DNA of 64,000 nt from Trametopsis cervina (Eukaryota > Basidiomycota > Agaricomycetes > Polyporales > Irpicaceae), in contig MU278367.1 of NCBI GenBank assembly GCA_022385755.1, positions 124,001-188,000 on the forward strand, given 5' to 3'. Positions 34,573-46,656 of this stretch are shown in pieces (the first letter of the stretch is position 1; each line of letters opens with the position of its first letter). Made by a program: the position numbers and the translations under genes. The notes beneath the pieces were generated by a model. The model was not told the origin of the DNA. It ran no database searches and worked only from the letters and a program-made list of their open reading frames with translations.

Positions 34573-36504
34573 ATGAGCATGAACCCTTCGCACATTCTCA
34601 TTGCTCGCCATTCAAGAGGACATAGCTCCCAGCCGTCTGCGTCTCTGAGCTCTCCAACGGAGACACACGCAGCCGCCGCAGGCATCTTCAGGTCTGGTGG
34701 ACTAGGCTCGCCACCGCTGGCCGCATGGGAAGGAGGCGAGTCAAGCACTGATATCGACACTGCTTCTGACGGGAGTAGTGCGGATGAGTTTGACGAAGAC
34801 CCTATTGAGGTTGACGAGACCTTCACAAGAGGTGCTAAACTTCCTGGAAACATCAAGATAGTCGTACAGAATACGACGTTCTGGTACGTGTTTCGATTGT
34901 CAAAATGACCTTAAAGACGAAGTTGATGAAACCGAATCTGCCCAGGACTCACAAGGAAATTCTATACTTTGCCTCTCCGTTCTTTGAGGCAGCCCTGAGT
35001 GGGGACTGGGCTGAGACCAGCGGAGGGCGACCACAGTCCTTGTCGTCAGTGATCACCATCTCCCAACCACCCAACGTGGCGTCACCAGACGGGAATACAG
35101 ACAGATCTCTTGCAGAACTATCGCAGGAGATTGAGTTCCTGGACGTTGCGGACGGCGATGCTGCCAATGAACGCGGGAGTGATGCAGAGGGTGAGACAAG
35201 TGACGTCGAGGATAAAAGCAAAGCCAGGCAGACCAGTTTAGAACAGCTGCAGAGCAATAAGCCTTCGAGTCCTTCCTCCTCGGGCAAGGGGAAACAAAAG
35301 CTTCTTGAAATTGATGCAGGAAAGAGACCACGCAGCTATGGCCGAAAACGAGCCCCGCGAGGCCCCGATGCCGTAATTGTTTTAAAAGAAGAACGGGTAT
35401 GTCACGCCTAGGTATGAATGATAGCGCCACTGAGTAACGCCATATTGCAGGCGAGCACATTCCACGATTTTCTGAAATATGTTTACCCACAGTAAGCATC
35501 TGCAGTAAGCGTCCCTTCTAATGCTTCGCTGATATCTCTTTCCTTGATGAAGCTTAGTTTGCACGATCACGTGGAACAACGTCGAAGGACTGATGAATAT
35601 ATCCCACAAGCTGACTGTTCCATCGCTGCAGCGCGAGTGCCTCACGTTCCTGCTCACCCATGCCGCCGGAAAGCCGATTAAGGCCATGCGGATCGCTGAG
35701 TTGTTTGAAGAAGAAGAGCTATATAGAGAGAGCAGCCGCTTCGTATTGGATAATCCCGGAGGTTGGACAGAGCAGGAACTGAGTACCCTTAGTCCCGAAA
35801 CGCTGCTCAAGCTAGAGAAGAGGTAAGCATATGTCAACAATCCTAGCAGGTCACCAGGTGTTTATCTTTGTCAGACGAACCTGGTTCCTAGAACGAGTGT
35901 TGAAGCTAGGCCTGACCCAAATTGCGAAGGAGTATCAATGTGTACGTCTTGTACCACTCCGTCGGTCTGGTCGTGTGTTGGCTGATCACATATAGTGCGC
36001 GACCTGTCCAGAACCGCCGAACTGCGCACGTCTCCTCGAGGAGAAGTGGCGCCAGGCCTACCAGGCCGTCTTCCGTTTCGGTATGATTCTATTTCACTCC
36101 CCGCCATATCGATAAAAAGCGGGATTCTCACCGGGACTTCTAGGCCCCTGCCAGCCATCGATAGTGTTCCGCTACCTTCGTACACTGGAGGCAGTTACTC
36201 CTCCCCTGTCGCTCACTCATCTCAGCTGTCAGACTACAGCAAAGGCATTTACTGCGACTCGTACGTTACTCGTCTATTGCCGCTTCACCATACTTAAAGA
36301 TGCATTCTTGACATTGTAGTGTTTGATCGAATGTTCTCTCTTGGCATACGAGGCAGCGGCACCGAGGCGCAGCCAGGACCGTTGAGTGCACGTGTAGCGA
36401 CGGTCGTAGGTGCATCAACTCTTCAAGGGCCAAGGCGGCACTTCCTTTACTGCAACCTAAAGAGCGAAAGCCACGCGAAGCCAAAGCGGTCAAGAGAGTA
36501 CTGA
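34573..36504 (+). CDS. BTB/POZ-domain protein
   Basis: Eight exons (34573-34883, 34946-35396, 35451-35491, 35553-35822, 35875-35941, 35996-36080, 36144-36260, 36320-36504) give 508 residues. The N-terminal 90 residues are Ser/acidic and disordered. The BTB fold starts at NIKIVVQNTTFW and continues HKEILYFASPFFEAALSGDW. It is interrupted by an acidic/Ser insert of about 125 residues before STFHDFLKYVYPH, as in many agaricomycete BTB proteins. Then come helical blocks (SLQRECLTFLLTHAAG), a Cys-rich CCATCPEPPNC, PSIVFRYLRTLEAV and a basic tail. No MATH, Kelch or zinc-finger partner is visible. A cullin-3 adaptor role is possible but unproven. The last three exons were chosen by phase agreement and are less sure than the rest. 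Confidence 0.82.
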
Positions 36505-37069
36505 CCGACCCCTTTTCGCTCTCTTATTTATTCAGCATGGTCGGAGCCTAGACAAGAGTAGGATAGTGAGCCAGATACACGGCGTTCGCGAGCATGAATG
36601 AAATTTATTCCAATTCAAGATTGAGGAATATGACGGAAAGAGATGCAAATATGATTTGATCCTATTCAATATATGATGATACATATAATCTCCAGACGGG
36701 TATCTATGTGACAGAGAAGCTGAACGGAACGCTAGGTAGGCCAACGATGCATGAAAAGGAGAGCAAACGAGAAATGTCACGAATAAAAGATAGGATGTGA
36801 GTAAGCTACTCCAAAGATACCGAAATGCGATGATAAATGAAGGAGAGAAGTGGTTAGAGTACATAAAGATACGCTGACCAACTATTGCACCAGGGAAGGA
36901 ACCAAGAACCACGAGAGGATCAGAAACAAACAAAATAATTGAAGACAAGAGATAATAAAGGACTGCATGAGAGAGAAGGTTAGATAGATAGGAGATGGCT
37001 GCTCTACAATAAAAGCACAACCAATGGCAGATGAGGGATATAAAATATCGATAACTCAGAAAGCCTCTA
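36505..37069. other. Tail-to-tail intergenic region, strand-skewed
   Basis: 3' flanks of the BTB (+) and RhoGAP (-) genes. The plus strand is A/G-rich over most of 36600-36990, consistent with a long 3' UTR of the RhoGAP transcript. A 193-codon minus frame here looks like a product of the skew, not a gene. Confidence 0.5.
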
Positions 37070-40000
37070 TCACGGTTGGAATATCGAAAGGGCGTTTTCA
37101 ACAAGCCACTCAACAGTGAGTGCCTTACCAGCCATGTCGCTGAATTCGGCCGCTGGGTCGCGGGAACGCATGAGGGTTGCTGATGAACGACATATAAGGT
37201 TCTTGTGTTAACAAAATGGGAAATGCGAACTTACGACCGAAGACAACGCCAAGGTTTCGGGCGTGCATTAGGTTTTGATCACTAAGTTGAGAGACGCTGT
37301 GGATACAGGGGGCCGTCAGCAAGATTCTACGGGATAAACTGTAACACGTACCGATGAAGATGGAGCATGAGAGCACGGGTGGTATTGTAGTGTTCCGCGG
37401 GCAACTTAGTGACCAAATCCGCAAGCATAGCGCTTTTGCCTTCGGGGTCCTTCATGGTGGCAGCCGTAATGAACTGATCGTGTAGGTCGTAGGTCAGAAG
37501 GGGGTCGGGTAGCGCGCGGAAATAGTTTTTGAGAACAGATGTGACACTGCAGATGTCGTTGAAGCGATCGCTGTCCCGCAGGTCGAATGAGTTGTAATCG
37601 CCTCGTTCGAACAACTGTGTGATAGTCTTGGACTGGCCTGAACCGCCGGTCTTGCGATAAATACCCTCGTAGTCCAATGCTATGAGCAAGCATCGTGAGC
37701 ATCGTCAGACACATACTGTATTGTCAACAGTATAAACGCACCAAGAGTATCTACCGCATCAATACATTTCTCGACGATAACAGGAACGACTCGTTCTTCG
37801 TCTTTGCTATCAGCCTGAACTTGCTCTGCAAGATCACGACCGAACAACGACGGACCTATTGAGACATATGAGCTCCGAGGCGACACATCATTGCAAGGAT
37901 ACACTCACCGACAGGAGCCATAGACATGGAAGATGCATCTGACGCACCGTGTTGGGAACAGTGCGAATGTACAAGATGGCCGCAGCGAGTGTGCACAGAA
38001 ATATTGCAAACTGTCCAGAAAACATGAGTAAGAAAAGAATGCGCGGGAAGAGGCCCAAACATCCGTGAACTCACCACCACACCGCAGCTGAGATCCCCAC
38101 ATCTTGTCCCCACAGTGCTCACACCTTCCCACACGAAGCACGCTGATCTGCTGGAAGACATGCTCGACGCGCGTCTTCGGCTTGCTGACATCCGGTATAA
38201 CGGCATGTACGTCCCTCGCGTTCACAGGTTGCGGTTGTGTCTTCGACCCGGGCCACTTCATAAACTTTGGCTTGATTGAATGCACAATCTGCTCTGGAAC
38301 CTCCGGCTTCGACGGTTTCACCCATTTCTGGTCAGATGACTCGTCAGAGTACGCCGTCGTGGAGGATGTAATGGAGGCAACGACACCCGAGCGTCCGTTT
38401 TCGAACGACTCATCCCGTTTGTCCGATTCGTGGCTGTGATCTGACGAAGCTCGACTTGCGTACTGAGCGTGCAGCTGTGCCAGAGCTTCATTTCTGGCGC
38501 TAATCGCGGTCGTCTCCGCCAGAACGGCGTCGCGCATGGCCTTCAACTCCGCGATTTCCCTGTTAATCGACTCTTTCTGCTTCGTCAATGGAAGAAGCTC
38601 GCCCTGATACTGATTCTTGATGTTGTCAAATCGCAAAGACAAGGCACGGCTGAACCTGCCCGCGCTGTCCGCTTCGCTCATCATGCTTTGTGTGCTGAAA
38701 CATTCCAATCAGCAAACCCCCTGTACGGTTCCTATAACTCGGTCTACTCACCTCTTCGACGCAGAAAGTTCTTCTACCTCCGCCAGCGCCATATCCCTCT
38801 GGAGTTTCAGTTGCGACAATGATCGTTCCAATGTCGATAAGTTGTCACTGAGTTCCTGGGACAACTGCTTCTGTGCCTCCTGCCGGATGGTCTCCCCAGA
38901 CACAGCCGCCAGACGGACAGCCTGGCCCGAGAGGAGCACTCTCAATCTCGCCACCTCGGCCTCAGCATCACGCCTAGCCTGTTGTTCTTTGTCATATTGA
39001 GTTTGAGCGACCGTGAGCCCTTCCATAACCTGTTGACTAGTCCTCTACAAAGCTTCCCGTCAGCCAATTATACCGATAACGCACAAATTAGTACATACCT
39101 TGACGCCGTCGAGCCGGTGCTTCAGATCATGGCTCTCCTCCTGCCTTTGCTGCAACAACGACAAGATCGCCTCCACCAGCTCCGTGTCCATTTTCACGTG
39201 GCTCACTCCTCGGTCCCGCGTGTCCTGCAGCGCCTCCCTCAACCGCCTCACGACGACATCCGCCATCTCAGGACGGATATGCCCCGTCTTCCCTGCCTCG
39301 GGCGGTGTCACCGTGATCTGCGCCGGCGAGGCCAGCCCGCTCGGTGCAGCCAGCGATGCGTCCGACGCCGAATGGTCCCGTTGCCGGTACTGCTGGAAAG
39401 TCGGTTGCTTCGCGTCGCGCGGATGCGGTTCGGGCGTAGAGATCGAGCGCAGCATCGTGGCGCCCCCGTTCTCAGGCTTCCTAGGTGTGTCTGTCACGTT
39501 GTCCGCCCGGCCGTTGAGGGTGCGCGTGACGCTCGGCTCCCTGCGCTGCTGTACGGGCGTCGTGTCGACTGCGAACATCGTCTGGTTGCCAGTTGGAGTC
39601 TGCGGGAGCACCAGCGTCGGATCGGCATCCTTATTCCCAGCCACGGAGGCGGAACTCGTCTCCGGCGCGGTAACGTGCAGATCCAGCTTCAGCCCGTTCG
39701 TCTTCCCTCCAGAAGTGACGGCGGCCACCGCCGCGGCGTGTGGACTCCCATCGACGTTCTTGAGGATGTCCAAAAAGTCCGTGCCGACCATCGAGAACCG
39801 AATTGGAGGCAGCGCAGGGGCGATATATGTCGAATGCGATGTCGTCTCGACAGGCTCCTCCTCATGTGAAAAGTCCTCCGACATCTCCTCGCTGTCCACA
39901 AGACTGTTGTCGCCGCGGTCCTCAAGGTCGACGTGCGCTGTGTCCAACTTCAGGTTCGGCGGGCGCGTCCCTGCCTTCATACCCTTTGTTTCCTTCGGCG

Positions 40001-42079
40001 GTGGGAGCGGCGGCAGGCTGTCCCGCACGCTTGTATTCCCAGACACATAAGTCTCCTCCTCTCCTTCTGCTTCCGTATCCGTCCCGCTCTCGACGCCGCG
40101 AGGCACATCAACGCGATGCGCCGGCGAAGTCGGGCGTGACGCGCCTCCCGACCGCGGCGGCAGCTCCATCGTCTGTCCAAGAGAAGACGTACTACTGCGG
40201 TTCCGCGCGTCAAACGAGCGCTGCAGCGCGAGCCCCATCGGGCTGCTCCGCCCATTGGGCGAATCGCGCCCGTCTGGTGCAAGCTGCGGCGTGTGACGCC
40301 CCGCAGCGTCGGCATAGAGCCCGGGCGATTCGCCGCGGTGCTCGGGGCGGCTCGTCGTACGCTGCGGGACGCGGTCCAGCGTAAAGCTCATGCGCATAGG
40401 CGACCTGAGCGGCGCCGCCATCGCTACTGCGGGCTGTTCCGTCGACGACGCAGAACGCGACCTCCCGAACGGGGGCCTGTCCTGCTCTGCGGCGGCGGCA
40501 TCCAACTGGAGCCTCGTCACGCTTGAATTCTGGGCCCTACCGTTCTCCTGTTCGCGGGAGATAGGCGGAGGCGAGGCCACGAGTGTGTTGTTGGGCACGT
40601 ACTCACGCAATGGCGAGTCCTGCTTCGATGGCGTCGCTGGTCTTTCGAGTGGATGCATCCCTAGGGGCGTGTTCGGCGCGGAGCTGAACGGATTGCTGTT
40701 GTTGCTGCCCCTCACCGTGTCTTCAAACGGCACATTGAAAGTCATCGCCACCCCGGGGTTGATCGACCTGCGCTTCTCCCTACGTCCCGTAGTTCCGCCG
40801 CCGCTGGGCAAGAGCAGCCCGTTTGGCGCGAGCGAAGATGGGTCTGCGTTTTGCAGCATCAGCGCCTCCTGTGCGACGGCGTTGAGCGCGCGATCGTCGT
40901 AGCTTTTGGCCTTCTGCAGCGTCTTGCTCGGTGCATCCGAAGGTGCTGTCGCCGTGAGGTTCTCCATGTTGCTGAGCGGTGTGGTCAGTGACCGCCCTGG
41001 CTCGTAGGGCACCACAGGGGATGCTGGGCGGCCAATCATCAGGTTCGAGTAGCGCTTTCCGTTCTGCGACGCTGCGGAAGGAGACGGGACTCGCGAAGAG
41101 GAAGATGACGCGGGAATAGTCTTTGGCGTCGATGTCGCACCAGCGGGGAACTCAGAAGACCTTGGAGTCCCAGCGCGGTGCTGCGAGTTTCCAGTCCCTG
41201 GTCGCCCGCTCGAGCCGCTGATAGGCTGTGTGGCCGCGGCGGCGGCGGCGGTTTGTTCGTACGATTGCGCAGGTACAACAGGGGGAGAGGATGTCTGCAG
41301 ATGAAGAAAGTCCGTTGAGTATCACAATCACGATCACCGAACCTATCAAACGTGATGCTCGAGGGAACAGGAATTGAAACCCACCGTATTCGTCCCAGGG
41401 TCCGTACTACTTGAAGGGCCAGCCTTCATCGTTCCCCCACTCGTTCCCCCACTCACTCCCCCACCCGCTCCTCCGCCCGCTCGCCTCTCCCGCTCCCTCT
41501 TCTCCCTCTCCCGCCGCTCCTGGTGCTTCCGGCTGCGCGCGACACGCTCGCTGTGGCACGGCATGCAGTAGATGCCCTGGCTCGTCTTTGCAAACACCAG
41601 CTCGTCGATCCGCTTCTTGCACACTCGGCAGTTGAAGCAGTGCGCGTGGTACGAGTCCTCGCCCGTCATGATCGCCTCGTCCAGGATCGGCTGCCCGCAC
41701 ACGTTGCACGAGTACGAGCAGTCCGCGCATACAGGCGACCCGTCTGACAGCAGCAGCAGATTCGTGTCTGCCGTCACTTGGTTCCCGCACTTGGCACATT
41801 TGAAGCATTCAATGTGGAAGAATGATTGCCTGTGGAACGCGCATGACAGATCAGGACGAGGAGATCAGTATGTGTGCATATATGCGCGTATGAAGGGGTC
41901 TTAGGAAGAGAAGTGGAGGTGTGGGGAGGCAGATTGAGCACGCACCCGAACGCAACGACCACTCCGCCGTTCTCGGTCACCACCGCCTGTTTACATCCTG
42001 GGCATATGCGTTGCTCACTCAGCAACGATGGGTCGGATACCGGCGTGACGTTCGCTGCAGGTTGATCGGTTATGCCCAT
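37070..42079 (-). CDS. LIM-domain Rho GTPase-activating protein with C1 domain (Rga1/2-like)
   Basis: Ten exons (41946-42079, 41385-41829, 39099-41294, 38752-39029, 38075-38694, 37909-38010, 37742-37855, 37352-37679, 37235-37296, 37070-37179) give 1462 residues. Two LIM domains come first (CPGCKQ at 26; CNVCGQ ... CMPCH by about 145). A disordered Ser/Pro/Arg-rich stretch of some 750 residues is coded by one 2.2-kb exon. Coiled coils follow (about 900-1075). A C1 zinc finger with H/C spacing (HVFQQISVLRVGRCEHCG ... CNISVHTRCGHLVHSHC) lies at about 1195-1245. The RhoGAP domain ends the protein: LFGRDL, GIYRKTGG with arginine finger R1305, LVTKLPAEHYNTTRALM and NLGVVFGPTLMR. Such proteins turn off Cdc42/Rho1 at polarity sites and septa. 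The order LIM-LIM-coil-C1-RhoGAP is known for basidiomycete Rga proteins. Confidence 0.95.
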
Positions 42080-43046
42080 CTTCGTCGACGCGTCTCACAG
42101 AGTGGATGTATGCGCGGTAGAACTAGTGTAAACCGTAAGGAAAAGGGAGGAAGGGGGATAGGGAATGCAAATGAGACGGATTGTCGCCTGAATCGTCGCC
42201 TGTGGATTTTGGCTGAGATCTGGTACCGCAAGTTGGGTGGTATCGTCAATGTAGTCGTTATATGTAGCCTTCTCCAGTCTCCTGGGGGCGGTTGGCGGTC
42301 CCCTAGAGGCAGTCGAACGTAGACGTTGTCCTGAACGTGAGCGTTCGACGTTAAGTCGTTGACCTTACTGGCGTCTAAGCCCATCACGAACAACCAGCGC
42401 AGCATAACTTCGTCCAGACCTATCATTCACCCAGTCGACAATTATGCTACTCGTCGTGCTGCACGACTTGCTGTTATCACTTGCAGAGGACGACATAGTG
42501 CGTTAATAATGCACCCCTTCAAATAGAGTTACAGGAAGCCGCACGCCGGCTGTACTAGAAGACTCGACTTCAGGCCCTTGTTCCGGATATCCAGCATTCA
42601 TCTCAGGGTCATTGACCTTCTTTTCCCCCTTGTCGACCTCTTTCTCTCCGCCTGAATCCTCGCTGGACTTCAGGCTCTCAGGAATACTATCGGTTGCTTA
42701 CCAAGTGCCATTTGAAACATTTTGCAGCCCCGTCCTCACGACAGAACTTTCTGTAAAGGCGCGGGAGACCGCATATAAGCAACTGTCGAGGCCGCCAACA
42801 CAGCTTTTCCCATGCTTTCGGTGTGTACTGGCCATTACGCCAAGAAAAACACATTGGATTGCCGCTCAAGAGGCCTGATCATATCCGTTTGGCGTGTTTC
42901 CCTGGGAGTCGCTGAGTTGACACGAGCTGGTCCTCAGGTAGGACAGTACCGAGGCACTACACGGCAGTTAGGATCCATAAGGTGCGTTCTGGGCGGTCCT
43001 TCAAGCTTTAAGGCTACATCACCCGCTTAGCATACATCTGAGTTTA

Positions 43047-43960
43047 TTGCAACGTAGTGACCGCTCTCTTTCACTCAATGGAATGGCTCCAGTTATAAAC
43101 CATGCAGCAGAGCGTGCGATGTGGGTACACGCTACATATCCCTTCCGATGCTTCGCTGCCACTTGGATCAAGTACTTGACGAACAATGCGAATACCCCGT
43201 CGTTCCTTGTAATTGTGACCTTCGTATGTAATCCAGTCCCATTCCATGCGTTCCTCTCATTGTCCAATATGCAGCACGGATAGCATCAGCTCCCGTAGCG
43301 CATTGCCTCTTAGGCCGCTTATATGCGCTTGGCTTAGGTTGAAAATATCATGGATATGCAGAATCGCTGAAAGCATTCTCGCAGCGCTATCCGAGGATAT
43401 CAATGTACGAGCTGCCACCGTCGACGCGTTTGTGCTAGCTAACTTGGAAAATGTAGTGGTGGGCGCAAGGAACGTTGGTGTAGAGCAAGCTTCAAGTCAC
43501 CGGTTCACATGTTGCTCTATTGCAGCACCGCAAGACCAAGACATTCGTGTAGCGGAAGATGTGTGGACCTGCGCTACATCTTCCTTGGAAAGTCATTGGA
43601 AATTTATCACCCTGACGAGTATTTGACGAACAGTCCGGATCCCCGGTCGTTCCAGTAGCATGGTTGCGGCTGTTGTCTTTGTGAGTGATCCGCCCGTCAT
43701 GATCTATAATCCTCTCATCGTCTAACAATGTCCATCGACCATGCACGTATAGTATTCCCCTTAGGCCAGGATAAAGTTATGATGAACACGCGGAGTCGCT
43801 CGCAGTATTATCGGGCATAGCACTATCTAACGATATCCTGACACGCTCGGCGTATCGTGCCAGCCACACTGAAGAATTGCTATGGTGGGTATAGACAGCA
43901 TGGGCGAAGAGACTTGGAGTAGTGGTGCCTTGTCAACTTGGATGCAGTGCGGGGCCCCAA
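43047..43960 (+). pseudogene. Relic of a HEAT-like repeat protein (diverged tandem units)
   Basis: Two related DNA segments about 450 nt apart can be aligned by eye. One has GTACTTGACGAACAATGCG ... GTCGTTCC (to 43206), the other GTATTTGACGAACAGTCCG ... GTCGTTCC (to 43654). Their translations contain matching bits: KYLTNNANTPSF and EYLTNSPDPRSF. Each is followed by a HEAT/PBS-like helix in another frame (LAALSEDINVRAATVDAF near 43370-43440; IALSNDILTRSAYRAS near 43800-43865). Frames change and stops interrupt, so no continuous reading is possible. Relation to NLR- or HEAT-repeat proteins is a guess from the pattern. Confidence 0.35.
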
Positions 43961-44160
43961 AGTTCGACGGCTTGCCCCTGAGTCGTATCTAGAAATGCAT
44001 ACAGGCTTGAACAGATATGCAAATTACTATGCGACAGGATTTACGCGGCGAAAAAACAAGTTTATGTGTATGACAGGCGCATCACCTACATACTGTACTC
44101 TCCTGGCGCTTCCTTCTCAAAATGATCTGGTGTAGAAAATCAGTGAGTAGCGAGTCTCAA

Positions 44161-44196
44161 CGCATTCAAAAAAACACGATTTTTTTAATGAATGCG
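44161..44196. repeat. Inverted repeat with A/T core
   Basis: CGCATTCAAAAAAA (44161-44174) and its near-complement TTTTTTTAATGAATGCG (44180-44196) are separated by 5 nt. A three-base bulge breaks the symmetry. It could form a hairpin in DNA or RNA. No flanking target-site duplication is seen, so a MITE is not supported. Confidence 0.6.
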
Positions 44197-44916
44197 CTGA
44201 ATATCAGTGTCTTTATACTTTTCGGAGGGGTATCATGTTTACGATCAACCATGCGATGAATGAGGCGCCTATCAAAATCTGTCTATCGCGAAAGCAAAAT
44301 ACCCCTTGTCCTTGCTTTCGACACCTACAGTATCCGCCTCATTCATGTGCATGCGCCCTATACAGTACGCCCCTAACACTAATCATTCAACGTCGGAGTC
44401 TCTGCAGCAAATCCCGGCTCAATCGCAAACAAGTCGAAGGCTGTGATCGGCGTAAGTGTCAGCGCAACGTCCCGCGTCCACTGTTCTGCATAATCAGCCG
44501 GGAGAGACAACGGGCGGTGTCAACGATGCCAAGAGCTCGGAGGACCATGCTGGATCCCACAAACGTGCAGGAGCCGAGCGGAGGCATTGACTGTCACGAC
44601 GGGGTCGTTGCTACTGCCGTGCGTTCCTATACCACTCACACAATGGACACTCCGTTTGCTGATAGAGACATAGCCCAGACAGCGACGGAGGATCACTCGA
44701 GGACGACCGCCCGGTTCTGCTCAGGAACAGCAAACACACACACACGTGCACCCGCAGATCTCCCTCCTTCTGCCGTGCCGCCACCAATCGTATCCTCTTA
44801 TCGCCCGACCGCTTCCATCAGTCGCATCCCCCACATGGACCCCCACACTGAGTACTTAAGCAGCCCGCCCTGCACAGTTTAACCTCCAGACTCGTTCTCC
44901 CAGCGTACCCGCAACG

Positions 44917-46656
44917 ATGTTCGCCGCCCTCTCTCTCCTCGCCGCGTCCCTCTTCGGCAGTGCGTCCGTGAACGCTGCCGCTTTCGAGTCGCGCGACCTC
45001 CTGCTCGACCCGTCGTTGCTCATCCCCGGCCAGTCAACGTGCAACATCCTGTACGACCTTAACCCGTTCGCGCCGCTCTCGTGCAGCAACACCACCGCAC
45101 AGGCGGACCTGTGCTGCTTCAACGCGCCCGGCGGCCACCTGCTGCAGACACAGTTCTGGGACTACGAGAGCCCGCTAACGTTTGCGGGACCCAATGACAG
45201 CTGGACAATTCATGGGCTCTGGCCCGACCACTGCGACGGTACCTTTGACCAGTTCTGTGCGCCCTCGCGTGAGGTCCAGAACATCACGCAGATCCTGCAG
45301 GCGGCGGGCGAGAACCAGATCCTAGACTACATGCACAAGTTCTGGAAAGACAACACTGGGAACGACGAGGTCCGTCTGTCCATCTATTTCCGACCGCGCT
45401 TCTTGCATTTTAACCCACGTCTGATGTGCAGAGCTTCTGGGAGCACGAGTTCAACAAACGTGTGTGCCTCTCTCCCTTTTCCGTGCGGCACGGCTCGTGA
45501 CTGACTCTCTATAGACGGCACCTGCATCTCTACGCTGGACCCTCAGTGCATCAAGAACTTCAAGGCCGGCGACGACGTGATCATTTTTGTGAAGCGCACG
45601 ATCTCATTGTTCCAGACCCTCCCCACGCACCTGTTCCTGGCCGCCCATGGGTGAGTCTCCCGTACATATCTGCTTCTGTGTTCAGTACTGACAGATATAC
45701 CCGTTAAGCATCGTCCCGAGCACGACGAAGCAGTACAAGCTCGCAGACATCAACAAGGTGTTGACTGCAGCCACTGTATGTCCATGTACCATCAGATGCT
45801 GCCTTTTCTAACTCTCAAATCGCAGGGCAAGAAACCGACAGTCGGATGTGACGGCACCGGCAATGCATACCTGCACGAGATGTGGTATCAGTACGTCCTC
45901 GTGTCCTCCATTTTCCTGACATCTGACTCGTCTGCTCCGACAGCTACGTGACGAAGGGAAGCGTGATCAACGGCCTGTTCGTGCATGCTGACGCCGACTC
46001 GACCGATACCTGCGCCGACGACGTGTGGTACTGGCCCAAGGGCGTCCCCGTCCCCAAGCCGACGCCCACCACAACTTCCTCCGCGCCGTCCGCCGTGCGT
46101 TTTTATGCTCCGTCTTTAACTTGGCTACAGCTGACACGATTTGGACACCCAGACGTCGACAGAAGACAAGGGCACGATCCAGGTATTCACCGCTGACGGC
46201 AAGAACGTTGGCTGCATTCTCTCTAAGGGCACCTGGTCCCAGGTACGCGCCTCTCCTTGACCTGTTCTGCAAGCTCCAGTGCTGACGGCAGCCACAGCAA
46301 ACCTGCGCGACCTTCCGCCCCACGCCCGGCTCTGCTTCCGGCACGTTCGATTACACGTCGTCCAAGGGTCTCTGCGCCGTTGACGCGACGAACGGCACAC
46401 TCTCATGTGGCCCGCCCGTCACCGCCGCGTCCGACTTCACGAACGTACGTCCTTCCCTCTCTTCCTGCCCTCGCTCTCCTCCGCTCACGTCTCTCTTTTT
46501 TGTCTGCAGAGCACAATCACGTCGGGCAGCCTGCTCGCGTTCAACGCGTCGTCCGTCTTCTCCGCGGACGTCCTCCCGACCGGCACCGTCCAGAGTACCG
46601 TCTTCATCGGTGGGGACCACTCGCAGGTCCTTCAGCTCATCTACACGCGTTCGTGA
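44917..46656 (+). CDS. Secreted ribonuclease T2 with C-terminal extension
   Basis: Nine exons (44917-45369, 45432-45459, 45515-45650, 45709-45775, 45826-45890, 45944-46094, 46153-46242, 46298-46444, 46510-46656) give 427 residues. Signal peptide at 1-20 (ending VNA). The two catalytic segments are intact: SWTIHGLWPDHC with H99, and SFWEHEFNKHGTC with E157 and H161, the second split by an intron. Many Cys fit the fungal disulfide pattern. Residues up to about 275 are the RNase core. After a Pro/Thr/Ser linker (PKPTPTTTSS) comes a beta-rich C-terminal domain of about 135 residues with N-glycosylation sites, as in the Rny1-type and Irp3-like fungal enzymes. It cleaves single-stranded RNA outside the cell or in the vacuole. 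Confidence 0.95.

Larger units (their letters stand above)
42080..44916. other. 2.8-kb gene desert with decayed coding relics
   Basis: No intact gene found on either strand. It contains the HEAT-like relic (43047-43960), an inverted repeat at 44161-44196, and the RNase T2 promoter at the right end. A 215-codon plus frame at 44235-44882 runs into the RNase T2 5' flank and shows no domain or splice support. (CA)n and pyrimidine-rich stretches are near 44736. Confidence 0.45.

Noticed and set aside
36532..37113. 193-codon hydrophobic minus-strand frame
   Set aside because: It sits in an A/G-skewed 3' flank and overlaps the last RhoGAP exon in another frame. Tyr/Ser/Leu richness is explained by the pyrimidine-rich strand.
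38982..40902. Long plus-strand frames across the RhoGAP gene
   Set aside because: They are antisense to a single 2.2-kb exon whose frame is fixed by the conserved domains on both sides.
44235..44882. 215-codon frame just upstream of RNase T2
   Set aside because: A CDRRKC run recalled a Zn2Cys6 cluster, but the Cys spacing does not fit. It also covers the RNase T2 promoter.
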